From contig NZ_CP028924.1 of the NCBI RefSeq assembly GCF_003061515.1, positions 1,612,001 to 1,676,000 of the forward strand: a stretch of 64,000 nucleotides of DNA, written 5' to 3'. Under the pieces are notes generated by a model, which worked only from the letters and a program-made list of their open reading frames with translations, was not told where the DNA came from and did not search any database. Position numbers and translations under genes: made by a program. This document shows, one piece after another, positions 39,590 to 47,459 of the stretch (the stretch's first letter is position 1; the number at the start of each line of letters is the position of its first letter). The DNA comes from Colwellia sp. Arc7-D (GTDB lineage: Bacteria > Pseudomonadota > Gammaproteobacteria > Enterobacterales > Alteromonadaceae).

Positions 39590-39619
39590 ATAAACTTAAG
39601 TAAGCTTACTTAAGTTTAT
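39590..39619 (-). terminator. perfect 30-bp palindrome spanning the yaeQ stop codon
   Basis: ATAAACTTAAGTAAG (39590-39604) and CTTACTTAAGTTTAT (39605-39619) are exact complements with no spacer. The stop codon of the YaeQ gene lies inside. On the minus strand the stem is followed by TTTTCAATTTT, so it can act as a terminator, one that shares its bases with the last codons of the gene. Confidence 0.7.
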
Positions 39620-40139
39620 GAAGCTCAATCAATAACGACTGTTCACCACTGGTTAGCCAAACTTGTCCATCTTGGATGCTGATTTGTAATTCCATCGAAC
39701 GGTCAGCGAGCAATGCTAAAGCTTGGGTAGTTTCCTCACTAAAGCTTTCTATTGAAAGTTTGTCGAATTGATTTAACTTGCTTTTAGATTGTTGCCACCA
39801 AGTATCTACACTACTGCCAAAGCAATATAACTTAACTTCTTGCGCACGGTTACAGGCTTTTTTAAGGCGTTTCTCATCAAGTTGACCTAGCTCAATCCAT
39901 AGCTCAATTACTTCGCTGTAATTAATGCGCCAAATGGCAGCTTCATCTTCATCGCTAACACCTTTACCAAATTGCAGGTTTTCACTGGCATTTAATACAT
40001 AAGCGATCAGGCGGATCATCATACGACGATCATTTTCAGAAGGGTGCTGGGCAATGGTTAATTGAATAGTGTCATAATAGTTACGATCCATATCCGATAA
40101 ATGAATAGTCGCTTTATTGATGGTTGATTTTAAGGCCAT
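39606..40139 (-). CDS. yaeQ: YaeQ family protein
   Basis: 177 residues, the family length. MALKSTINKATIHLSDMDRN is the family opening; ERMMIR-type (here DRRMMIRLIAYVL), LWIELGQLDEKRLKKACNRA and a C-terminal beta region follow. The fold resembles PD-(D/E)XK nucleases, but the biochemical role is not established. Monocistronic between the M28 peptidase and the catabolic cluster. Confidence 0.92.
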   Translation of the reverse strand: MALKSTINKATIHLSDMDRNYYDTIQLTIAQHPSENDRRMMIRLIAYVLNASENLQFGKGVSDEDEAAIWRINYSEVIELWIELGQLDEKRLKKACNRAQEVKLYCFGSSVDTWWQQSKSKLNQFDKLSIESFSEETTQALALLADRSMELQISIQDGQVWLTSGEQSLLIELHKLK

Positions 40140-40439
40140 GAAATTTGAATAATATTTTAAATAATTAATTCAGTATATTAACGCGTATTAAGCGCTCGTG
40201 ATAGCAACTTATTAGAAATTGAACACAGAGTAATTTTTGGCGAGGACTCTTTGACTTTTATTTTTGCGTTTATCGTATTGTGAAGACAGTATTAATCAAT
40301 AATTTGGCGATGAAAAATTACCTTATCGTTTACATTATTAGGGTTAATTGAAAGAGAAAACACCAAGCTAAAGTTAAGGAGTAAACTTAACTCACCATGG
40401 TGTTATTAGTGTTTAGACTTATTATTGTCGATTAATGTC
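40140..40439. other. intergenic region between yaeQ and the SDR gene
   Basis: 300 bases without a gene I can support. The left part should carry the yaeQ promoter. The right part holds the terminator-like hairpin of the SDR operon. Confidence 0.45.
40359..40404 (-). terminator. stem-loop ending the puuD-like/ALDH/SDR operon
   Basis: AACACCA (40359-40365) pairs with TGGTGTT (40398-40404), and inside AGTTAAG (40372-40378) pairs with CTTAACT (40386-40392). On the minus strand it is followed by a T-rich stretch (GTTTTCTCTTTC). It lies 35 bases after the SDR stop. Confidence 0.55.
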
Positions 40440-41176
40440 TTACGCGGTATTTCCACCGTCAATTGAAATAGCGGTACCGGTAATTTGTGCTGCACAGTCT
40501 GAAGCAAGGTAGAGACATAAAGCAGCAACTTCGTCAGGTTGCGTAATACGACCCGTTAAACTGTCTGCATTGTTATCAACCATGGCTGTTTTATAATCAA
40601 TACCTCGTTGAGCTGATTCAATTTCTAGCATGGGGGTATCAACATCTCCAGGACAAATAGCATTAATGCGAATTTTATCTTTTGCATGATCAATCGCCAT
40701 CGCTTTAGTTAGTAATACTAAGCCCCTTTACTTGCACAATAAGCAGCGGCCAATTCACCACCTTTTAAGCCCCAGTCTGACGCTATATTCAAAATGGTAC
40801 CGCCATTTTCGGTCATATGAGGAATTGCCGCTCGAGATAAATAAAATGGCGCATTCAAGTTAACTGACATGGTATCTAGCCATTGACTATCAGACGTATC
40901 AGTTGCCGTTGAGCGATAAATAATACCGGCACAATTTATTAGTACATCTATGCGGCCAAAACTGGCAAGGGTAAATTTAATCAATGCGTTACAAGCTGCA
41001 CTTTGTGCTATATCACCAGTCCACATAACCGAATTAGGTAAAGTACTTGCTAAGGAGCTAAGGCGCGCCTCATTTCTACCCGCAAGAACAATGTTAAAGC
41101 CTTGCTGGTGAAATTTGAGTGCAGCCGCGGCCCCAATACCTGAACTTGCGCCAGTAATAACGACAACTTTAGTCAT
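40440..41176 (-). pseudogene. SDR-family oxidoreductase, frameshifted
   Basis: Start ATG 41176 with GGAG upstream. The first frame contains the NAD(P) motif VVVITGASSGIGAAAAL, the NCAG motif and the active-site region AAAYCASKGA, then stops at 40718. The next frame resumes as LVLLTKAMAIDHAKDKIRIN and continues ICPGDVDTPMLEIESAQRG to a normal SDR end (ISIDGGNTA). One extra base in the C4 run at 40723-40726 would restore YCASKGGLVLLTKAMA. YxxxK is intact. Corrected length about 245 residues. Third gene of the minus-strand unit, 25 bases after the ALDH; its role in the pathway is unclear. Confidence 0.88.
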
Positions 41177-41201
41177 AATATGCTCCAAAAATTGCGATGA
41201 A

Positions 41202-42620
41202 CTAGCTACTAATAGATTTAGTTTCTAGGAAATCCTCAAAACCAAACTCGCCCCATTCACGGCCATTGCCTGATTGTTTGAAACCGCCAAAAGGTGAAGT
41301 ATAAATATGAGAAGCACCATTAATACAAATCATACCTGCACGTATTTTTCTTGCTACATTTTGTGCTCGCTCAGGGTTTCCTGACTGAATAAAAGCCGCT
41401 AAACCGTATGGAGTATCGTTGGCAATTTTAATCGCTTCGGCTTCATCGGCATATGGGATCATCACTAACACGGGACCAAATATTTCTTCTTGAGCAATAG
41501 TCATATCGTTAGTGACATCGCTAAAAATAGTCGGTTTAGTATAATATCCTGTGTCAAAACCTTCAGGTTTACCAACGCCTCCGGCAAGTAATGTTGCACC
41601 TTCATCAATGCCTGCTTGGATCATAGCTTGAACCTTTTCAAAATGACCTTCGCTCACTAAAGGACCAATATGATTACCATGCTCAGCAGGGTTACCCACT
41701 TTGACTTTAGCTACGGTTGTTTTGGCTACTTCGAGCGCTTGTTGATACTTACTTGCTGGCACTAACATACGCGTAGGCGCATTACATGATTGACCCGTGT
41801 TACTCATACAATGTAATACACCTTTTTTTACCACTTTATCGATATCTGCATCGTCTAAAATGATATTAGGTGATTTACCGCCTAGTTCTTGTGCGACACG
41901 CTTAACAGTATCTGCAGCAGACTTAGCAATAGCAATGCCGGCTCGAGTAGAACCGGTAAATGAAACCATATCGATGTCTTTGTGCGCAGAAATGGCTGAA
42001 CCAACACCCATGCCGTCACCATTTACCATATTGTAAACGCCAGCAGGATAACCAGCATCATGTATCATTTGGGTAAATAATTGTGCCGATAATGGCGCAA
42101 TTTCACTGGGTTTAAGGATCATGGTACAACCTGTTGCAAGTGCCGGCGCAACTTTACAAGCGATTTGGTTAATAGGCCAATTCCACGGAGTAATAAATCC
42201 ACACACGCCTACAGGTTCTTTAACAATTTGTGCATTGCCCAAAGTACGTGAAAACTCAAATTCTTTTAACGCAGCTAAAGTTGACTCAATGTGACCTTTA
42301 CCACAGTCGGCTTGTGCGTTTGTAGAGAAATCGATAGGAGCGCCCATTTCTAATGAAATAGCATGTGCCATTGCGTCATAGTTATCCATGTATTGTTTTA
42401 ACAGCGATTCTAGTAATGAAATTCGCTCTTCTACGCTACTGAAGCCAAAAGTTGCAAAGGCATTTTTAGCAGCGGCAACGGCTAAATCTACATCTTGACT
42501 TGAACCAAGCGAAATAATGGCAATCTCTTGTTCAGTTGCAGGGTTAATTACAGCAAAGTCTTTTGCAGTTAATGGGTTAACCCATTGACCATTAATATAA
42601 AATTGACGAAGGTCTTTCAT
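41202..42620 (-). CDS. NAD(P)-dependent aldehyde dehydrogenase (PuuC/KauB-like role)
   Basis: 472 residues from ATG 42620, which has GGAG seven bases upstream; four extra residues upstream are unlikely. Class I-type ALDH fold. GFITPWNWPINQIACKVAPA, the Rossmann SFTGSTRAG, the general-base Glu in AQELGGKSPN, the nucleophile Cys in NTGQSCNAPTRM, and EEIFGPVLVMIPY are all present. Lying between a PuuD-like hydrolase and an SDR, it probably oxidises an amino- or gamma-glutamylamino-aldehyde to the acid. The exact substrate is inferred from context only. Confidence 0.9.
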   Translation of the reverse strand: MKDLRQFYINGQWVNPLTAKDFAVINPATEQEIAIISLGSSQDVDLAVAAAKNAFATFGFSSVEERISLLESLLKQYMDNYDAMAHAISLEMGAPIDFSTNAQADCGKGHIESTLAALKEFEFSRTLGNAQIVKEPVGVCGFITPWNWPINQIACKVAPALATGCTMILKPSEIAPLSAQLFTQMIHDAGYPAGVYNMVNGDGMGVGSAISAHKDIDMVSFTGSTRAGIAIAKSAADTVKRVAQELGGKSPNIILDDADIDKVVKKGVLHCMSNTGQSCNAPTRMLVPASKYQQALEVAKTTVAKVKVGNPAEHGNHIGPLVSEGHFEKVQAMIQAGIDEGATLLAGGVGKPEGFDTGYYTKPTIFSDVTNDMTIAQEEIFGPVLVMIPYADEAEAIKIANDTPYGLAAFIQSGNPERAQNVARKIRAGMICINGASHIYTSPFGGFKQSGNGREWGEFGFEDFLETKSISS

Positions 42621-42670
42621 GTAAATCTCCAAAATTTAATTATATGTATATGAATGATTATCTCTAAGCA

Positions 42671-43483
42671 TCACATTGATTTATTATTTTTTTCTTTGAA
42701 TCTTTGGTTTATCGCTGCGCCAAAAGCGGAGAATAAACTGCTTGATAACTTGTCTTGCTGATACTGCCACTCGGGGTGCCATTGTACACCAACAACAAAA
42801 TTTCCATTTTCATTACAACTAATCGCTTCAACTAAGCCATCGGGTGCTAAAGCTTCAACTTTTAAACCTTTGCCCAAGGTTTTAATGCCTTGTCCATGTA
42901 ATGAGTTCACCGTATGGGTGGTGGCACCTAATATGTTTGCCAAAAAGCCATCTGTGGTTAAGGTTACTTGATGTGCAGGAGCGTATTGTTCATCACGTGT
43001 GCCTTTTTTGTTTTCTCGATGCTCAATAAATTGTTCATGATGGAACAAGCACTGATGAAGTTCTCCTCCCATTGCCACATTGAGTTCTTGCATACCACGA
43101 CATACCGCAAGTAAAGGAATACCTTTGGCAATCGCAAGTTTGATTAAAGGTAAGCTGGAACCATCTCTTTGTTTATCATGGCTTTCAGGGGTTGCTGATG
43201 CTTCTGTGCCGTAATGATGAGGTTCAACGTTTGAAGGACTACCAGGAAAGAATACACCGTCAAGTTGTTCGAAAAAGTCAGCATCAAAAAACTCAGTTAA
43301 AGATTCAAGATCTTGGGCTGCAGGTTGCGCCGGAATTAAAATAGGAATTGCATTCGCCCCGTGGGCAATGGCATTAATATATTTTTCTCCTACGCCGTGA
43401 AAGCCATTAAGACCATTTTTTATCACGTCACAAACAATTCCAATTACCGGTTTTTTAAAATTCACCTTCTTTTTTCTCCTCAT
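42671..43483 (-). CDS. puuD: gamma-glutamyl-GABA hydrolase family protein (PuuD/SpuA-like)
   Basis: About 270 residues. I place the start at ATG 43483. GTG 43465 is also plausible because AGGAG lies ten bases before it, and the longer frame from 43549 is unlikely. Class I glutamine amidotransferase (peptidase C26): oxyanion and start motif KPVIGIVCD, PGSPSNVEPHHYG, nucleophile Cys in LLAVCRGMQELN, and the His/Glu pair in GVQWHPEWQ. PuuD releases GABA (or 5-aminovalerate) from its gamma-glutamyl conjugate. First gene of the minus unit, divergent from the aminotransferase. Confidence 0.87.
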   Translation of the reverse strand: MRRKKKVNFKKPVIGIVCDVIKNGLNGFHGVGEKYINAIAHGANAIPILIPAQPAAQDLESLTEFFDADFFEQLDGVFFPGSPSNVEPHHYGTEASATPESHDKQRDGSSLPLIKLAIAKGIPLLAVCRGMQELNVAMGGELHQCLFHHEQFIEHRENKKGTRDEQYAPAHQVTLTTDGFLANILGATTHTVNSLHGQGIKTLGKGLKVEALAPDGLVEAISCNENGNFVVGVQWHPEWQYQQDKLSSSLFSAFGAAINQRFKEKNNKSM

Positions 43484-43614
43484 ACAACTCTTTTGGGGTA
43501 ATCCAATCGTGTGGATTTTATGTGAAACTATTAAACATGAAGAGAGCAAATGCGGCTATAACCCAATAGTGTAGCCAACAAATTCGAGCATTTTATTATA
43601 TAAAGAGAATAGTT

Positions 43615-44979
43615 ATGAGCAGTAACAATACAACACTAAATACGTTAGATAAAACACATTTTTTACATCCTTTTACTGACTTTAAAGAATATAAAGCAAC
43701 AACTACTGCAATTTACACTAAAGCTGAGCATATCTATATTTATAATGAGCAAGGTGATCAGTTAATTGATGGTATGTCTGGGCTGTGGTGTTGTAATTTA
43801 GGTTATAGCCAACCGAAAATTAACGAAGCTATTAGTAATCAATTAAATAGCTTACCTTTTTATAATAGTTTCTTTCAGTGTACAACTGATGTAACAGTAC
43901 AAATGGCTAAAGCGTTGGTTGATATTTCTCCAGCACAGTTTAATCATGTGTTTTTTACTAACTCAGGTTCTGAAGCAAACGATACCAACATACGTTTAGT
44001 ACACCGTTACTACGACTTACTCGGCAAGCCAACCAAGAAAATATTCATTAGTCGTCATGGTGCTTATCACGGTTCGACTATTGCTGCCGGTTCGCTAGGT
44101 GGCTTTAGTGGCATGCATAAACAATACACCGGCCTGAGTTATGTTGAGCATATTGGCCAACCTAACTGGTTTACTGAAGGTGGCGATATGGATAAAGCTG
44201 AATTCGGTATTAAAGTTGCTCAAGAACTAGCTGCTAAAATTGATGAGCTTGGTGAAGAAAATGTGGCAGCGTTTATTGCTGAACCTATTCAAGGGGCTGG
44301 CGGTGTTATTGTACCGCCAGAAACCTACTGGCCAGAAATATCACGCATTTGTAAAGAGCGTGATATTTTATTAATCAGCGATGAAGTTATTTGTGGTTTT
44401 GGTCGCACCGGTGATTGGTTTGGTGCACAAACTTTTGGCTACGAACCTGATTTAATGACGTTTGCAAAAGCTGTTACTAATGGGTATCAACCTCTAGGTG
44501 GCGTGATGGTAGGTGATAAAGTCGCCGATGTATTAGCGGCTGACGGTGGAGAATTTACGCATGGTTTTACTTACTCAGGTCATCCGGCCGCTTGTGCTGC
44601 AGGTATCGCCACCATCGACATTCTTAAAAATGACAAAGTAATTGAAAATGCAGCAGCTGATATCATGCCATATTTTCAAGCACAACTTCGCACGTTAGCG
44701 GATCACCCCATTGTTGGTGAAGTACGTGGTATGGGTATGGTTGCAGCCTTAGAAATTGCTAAAAACAACTCAGCTAAAGAACGATTAGCCCCCGATTGTG
44801 CTGGCGGAGCTATGGTGAAAACACATGCCATTAACCATGGCTTAATGGTGCGTTCAGTAGGTGATGCCATTGTAACTGCACCGCCAATGGTATGTACTCG
44901 AGCAGAAATTGACCTGTTAATTGCTCGTTTGACTATAGCACTAGATTACACAGCGAAACATTACGGTATAAAAACTTAA
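43615..44979 (+). CDS. class III (omega-amino acid:pyruvate type) aminotransferase, SpuC-like
   Basis: 454 residues. The start has AAAGAGA upstream. PLP fold type I. FFTNSGSEANDTNIRLVHRY binds the cofactor phosphate, AFIAEPIQGAGGVIVPPETY and ISDEVICGFGRTG contain the Asp over the pyridine ring, and the Schiff-base Lys is in TFAKAVTNGYQPLGG. It resembles putrescine-pyruvate aminotransferase SpuC and related omega-transaminases. Divergent from the PuuD-like gene, so a shared promoter region (43484-43614) likely controls both. Substrate (putrescine, cadaverine or a C4/C5 omega-amino acid) is inferred. Confidence 0.88.
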   Translation: MSSNNTTLNTLDKTHFLHPFTDFKEYKATTTAIYTKAEHIYIYNEQGDQLIDGMSGLWCCNLGYSQPKINEAISNQLNSLPFYNSFFQCTTDVTVQMAKALVDISPAQFNHVFFTNSGSEANDTNIRLVHRYYDLLGKPTKKIFISRHGAYHGSTIAAGSLGGFSGMHKQYTGLSYVEHIGQPNWFTEGGDMDKAEFGIKVAQELAAKIDELGEENVAAFIAEPIQGAGGVIVPPETYWPEISRICKERDILLISDEVICGFGRTGDWFGAQTFGYEPDLMTFAKAVTNGYQPLGGVMVGDKVADVLAADGGEFTHGFTYSGHPAACAAGIATIDILKNDKVIENAAADIMPYFQAQLRTLADHPIVGEVRGMGMVAALEIAKNNSAKERLAPDCAGGAMVKTHAINHGLMVRSVGDAIVTAPPMVCTRAEIDLLIARLTIALDYTAKHYGIKT

Positions 44980-45001
44980 TTAATAGAAACAAAACAACAA
45001 G

Positions 45002-45033
45002 AAAAAGTCAGACTATTTTAGTCTGACTTTTTT
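45002..45033 (+). terminator. intrinsic terminator after the aminotransferase
   Basis: AAAAAGTCAGACTA (45002-45015) and TAGTCTGACTTTTT (45019-45032), loop TTT, ending in a T7 run. It isolates the aminotransferase from the LuxR gene. Confidence 0.93.
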
Positions 45034-45173
45034 GTTTTATTACAGGAAAAATACCAAAGTGAAGTTTATTGTTAATAACTGTTATAACGTACATATTATG
45101 ACTTGCGCTTTAGTATTATATTCATAACAATGGTATCCATAAGCAGGTATCTAATTAAAAGTATTAAAATATT

Positions 45174-45992
45174 ATGTCTTACATTGCAAAGATTGCTGAA
45201 GTTTCCTCGAGCTGGATCGATAGTTTAACAGAACCTGACTTTTCGAAAAAACTCGCTGCAGGATTGAAGCAACTTGTAGAGAGTAATGATGTAACCATTA
45301 TATTATTTAGACATTCAGGTTTACCTACCCTTGAATACTTTGACGACCCGAAAAAGGGCGGTAGTAATAATATCGATTTATTTGTCAAAGGTGCTTTTTT
45401 AATCGACCCATTTTACTTAATGGCAACCCAGAAAAAGCAACGTGGTTTTTTTCATTTTAAAACCATAATGCCTTCAGGCTTTAAACAAACTGAGTTTTAT
45501 CGTACTTGGTACTGTAATTCAGGTCTTAATGATGAAGTGGGCTACCTTATTTCATTGCCTAATAATGACTTTATCAATATTTCCTTGGGGCGCACTGGCG
45601 GGCTGAAAAACTTTTCAAAAAAAGAATTAACATTATTAGCCGATATTTTCCCATTGATAGAAAAAGTTTGTCAGCAACATTGGCAACAAATATTGGTTAG
45701 TGATGATTCTTCAAATATCAGGGTTAGAATGCAACATGCTTTAGATCACTTTGGGGCTTCGATTCTAACGCAAAGAGAAAAACAAGTTGTGCACCTAATT
45801 TTACATGGCCACACCACTAAAACTGTTTCTGAAGAATTAAATATTGTAGTTGAAACGGTAAAGTTACATCGAAAGCATGCTTATGCCAAACTTGATATTA
45901 ACTCTCAATCTGAATTGTTTTACTTATTTATTGACTCATTAATGAGTGAAGAAGAGTATGCTAAAGGTGATCCGCTAACTAATTATATGTAA
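45174..45992 (+). CDS. LuxR-type HTH transcriptional regulator
   Basis: 272 residues. The C-terminal HTH is clear: LTQREKQVVHLILHGHTTKT, then VSEELNIVVETVKLHRKHAY and AKLDINSQSELFYLF. The N-terminal 170 residues are soluble and do not show a receiver-domain pattern. They may be a ligand-binding domain of PAS/GAF or autoinducer-like shape, but I cannot name it. No clear ribosome-binding site precedes ATG 45174. Lying between the aminotransferase and the ligase, it is the best candidate regulator for the polyamine genes. Confidence 0.85.
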   Translation: MSYIAKIAEVSSSWIDSLTEPDFSKKLAAGLKQLVESNDVTIILFRHSGLPTLEYFDDPKKGGSNNIDLFVKGAFLIDPFYLMATQKKQRGFFHFKTIMPSGFKQTEFYRTWYCNSGLNDEVGYLISLPNNDFINISLGRTGGLKNFSKKELTLLADIFPLIEKVCQQHWQQILVSDDSSNIRVRMQHALDHFGASILTQREKQVVHLILHGHTTKTVSEELNIVVETVKLHRKHAYAKLDINSQSELFYLFIDSLMSEEEYAKGDPLTNYM

Positions 45993-46005
45993 TTAGCGAG
46001 CGGAT
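45970..46005. terminator. stem-loop across the luxR stop codon, between convergent genes
   Basis: ATCCGCT (45970-45976) pairs with AGCGGAT (45999-46005), and inside CTAATTA (45979-45985) pairs with TAATTAG (45990-45996) around loop TATG. The stop codon TAA (45990-45992) is in the stem. A T-rich stretch (TTATTTT) follows on the plus strand. The gap to the convergent ligase gene is only 34 bases, so both transcripts may end here. Confidence 0.6.
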
Positions 46006-46026
46006 ATGGCTTATTTTCATAAGAAG

Positions 46027-47373
46027 TTATAAGTAAGTTTCGTATTCAAGTGTTGTTATTTTAGTCGTAAACTCTTCCAATTCTTGCTCTTTAGTCGTGG
46101 TGAACACCCGCTGAAATTCTGCTCCAAAGTATTCTTCGATAAACTTTGAATGTTTAAAGTGCTCAATTGACTCTAACCATGTGCTAGGTAAGCTTGGTTT
46201 AATCTGAGTATAGGCGTTTCCTGTAATTGGCTCAGGAGCCGCGAGTTTATTTTCTATACCATATAACATACCTGCAATAATCGCTGTAGCGACTAAATAT
46301 GGATTTGCGTCTGCGCCAGCAACTCTATGCTCTATACGCATGGCTTTATGGTCTCCGGCCGGTACTCTTAGAGCTACCGTGCGGTTTTCATAACCCCAAG
46401 TTGGGGTCATAGGCACATGTGAGCCTTCTTTAAAACGACGGTATGAATTTAAATGCGGTGCAAAAATTAGCATACAATCTTCTAACGTTGCTAAACAACC
46501 GGCAATAGCATGTTGCAGTAATTCATTACCTTCATCTGTATCGTTGTCAAAAGCATTGTTACCGTCTTTATCGAGTAAACTACAATGCATATGCATGCCG
46601 TTGCCAGATAAGTCGGCGAATGGTTTAGCCATGAATGATGCTCGCAAATCTAATTGCTGTGCTACGCCTTTAATCGCACGCTGAAGCATTAAGGCTTGAT
46701 CAGCCGCTACTAGCGCATCAGGTTGATGATATAAGTTAATTTCATATTGTGAAGGCGCTGCTTCAGTGATCAATGTATCAATGGGCAAGTTTTGCGCTTG
46801 AGCAGCGTCACGCACGCCGTGCATAAAATCACTCATATCTTGCATGCATTCTAAACCATAGGTTTGACCTGCATTAACACCAGAAGAACTTAGTTGGCTA
46901 TGAACGGGTTGGCCTAGCTCATCATTCTCGTTCTCAAATAGACTAAATTCCATTTCAAAAGCGGGCATTGCCGATAAACTGAGTTTGTCAAAGCGCTGCA
47001 TAATGTTTTTTAAAATATTACGGACATCGTAAGCACAAGGCGTGTTGTCAAAGTTATTCAACGACATCAAAATTTGCGCGGTTGGTCTACTTAACCAAGG
47101 CACTGTTGAAAGTGTACGTATGTCTGTAATACAAACACCATCTTCATCGCCACTTTGGTAAACCCAACTACTAGGGTCACGGCCCCAGATATCAAAAGCA
47201 ATGGCAGTTAATGGTAATTTAAGACCACCTTTAATGACTTTTTTGATGTTTTTTCTTTCTATCCATTTACCTCTTAGTTTACCGTTTATATCAGGAAGAA
47301 TAACTTCAAAAATTTCAATAGCAGGGTGGTCTTTGAGAAATTCATTTAGAATTTCAGCATCACTTAAAGACAT
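46027..47373 (-). CDS. glutamine synthetase-family gamma-glutamyl-polyamine ligase (PuuA/SpuB/Pau-like)
   Basis: 448 residues, the length of PuuA-type enzymes and shorter than housekeeping GlnA. AFEMEFSLFE gives the first metal-binding Glu; EAAPSQYEINLYH, GNGMHMHCSLLDKDGNNAFD, the ATP-binding NSYRRFKEGSHVPMTPTWGY and RIEHRVAGADANPYLVATAI complete the active site. No adenylylation-site loop like that of GlnA is seen. Members attach glutamate to putrescine or cadaverine with ATP. Separated from the upstream TonB receptor gene by a terminator and convergent with luxR. Confidence 0.87.
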   Translation of the reverse strand: MSLSDAEILNEFLKDHPAIEIFEVILPDINGKLRGKWIERKNIKKVIKGGLKLPLTAIAFDIWGRDPSSWVYQSGDEDGVCITDIRTLSTVPWLSRPTAQILMSLNNFDNTPCAYDVRNILKNIMQRFDKLSLSAMPAFEMEFSLFENENDELGQPVHSQLSSSGVNAGQTYGLECMQDMSDFMHGVRDAAQAQNLPIDTLITEAAPSQYEINLYHQPDALVAADQALMLQRAIKGVAQQLDLRASFMAKPFADLSGNGMHMHCSLLDKDGNNAFDNDTDEGNELLQHAIAGCLATLEDCMLIFAPHLNSYRRFKEGSHVPMTPTWGYENRTVALRVPAGDHKAMRIEHRVAGADANPYLVATAIIAGMLYGIENKLAAPEPITGNAYTQIKPSLPSTWLESIEHFKHSKFIEEYFGAEFQRVFTTTKEQELEEFTTKITTLEYETYL

Positions 47374-47414
47374 AATTATCTCTGTAAAATAGAGGTTAAA
47401 TAAAATTTAACCTA

Positions 47415-47443
47415 GAAAAAAAGCCCTAGAGCAAACCCTAGGG
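47415..47443 (-). terminator. intrinsic terminator of the TonB-dependent receptor gene
   Basis: CCCTAG (47424-47429) and CTAGGG (47438-47443) form the stem; on the minus strand it is followed by seven T. It lies 17 bases after the receptor stop, so the ligase gene further on needs its own promoter. Confidence 0.85.
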
Positions 47444-47459
47444 AGTCAACGAAGTGAGT

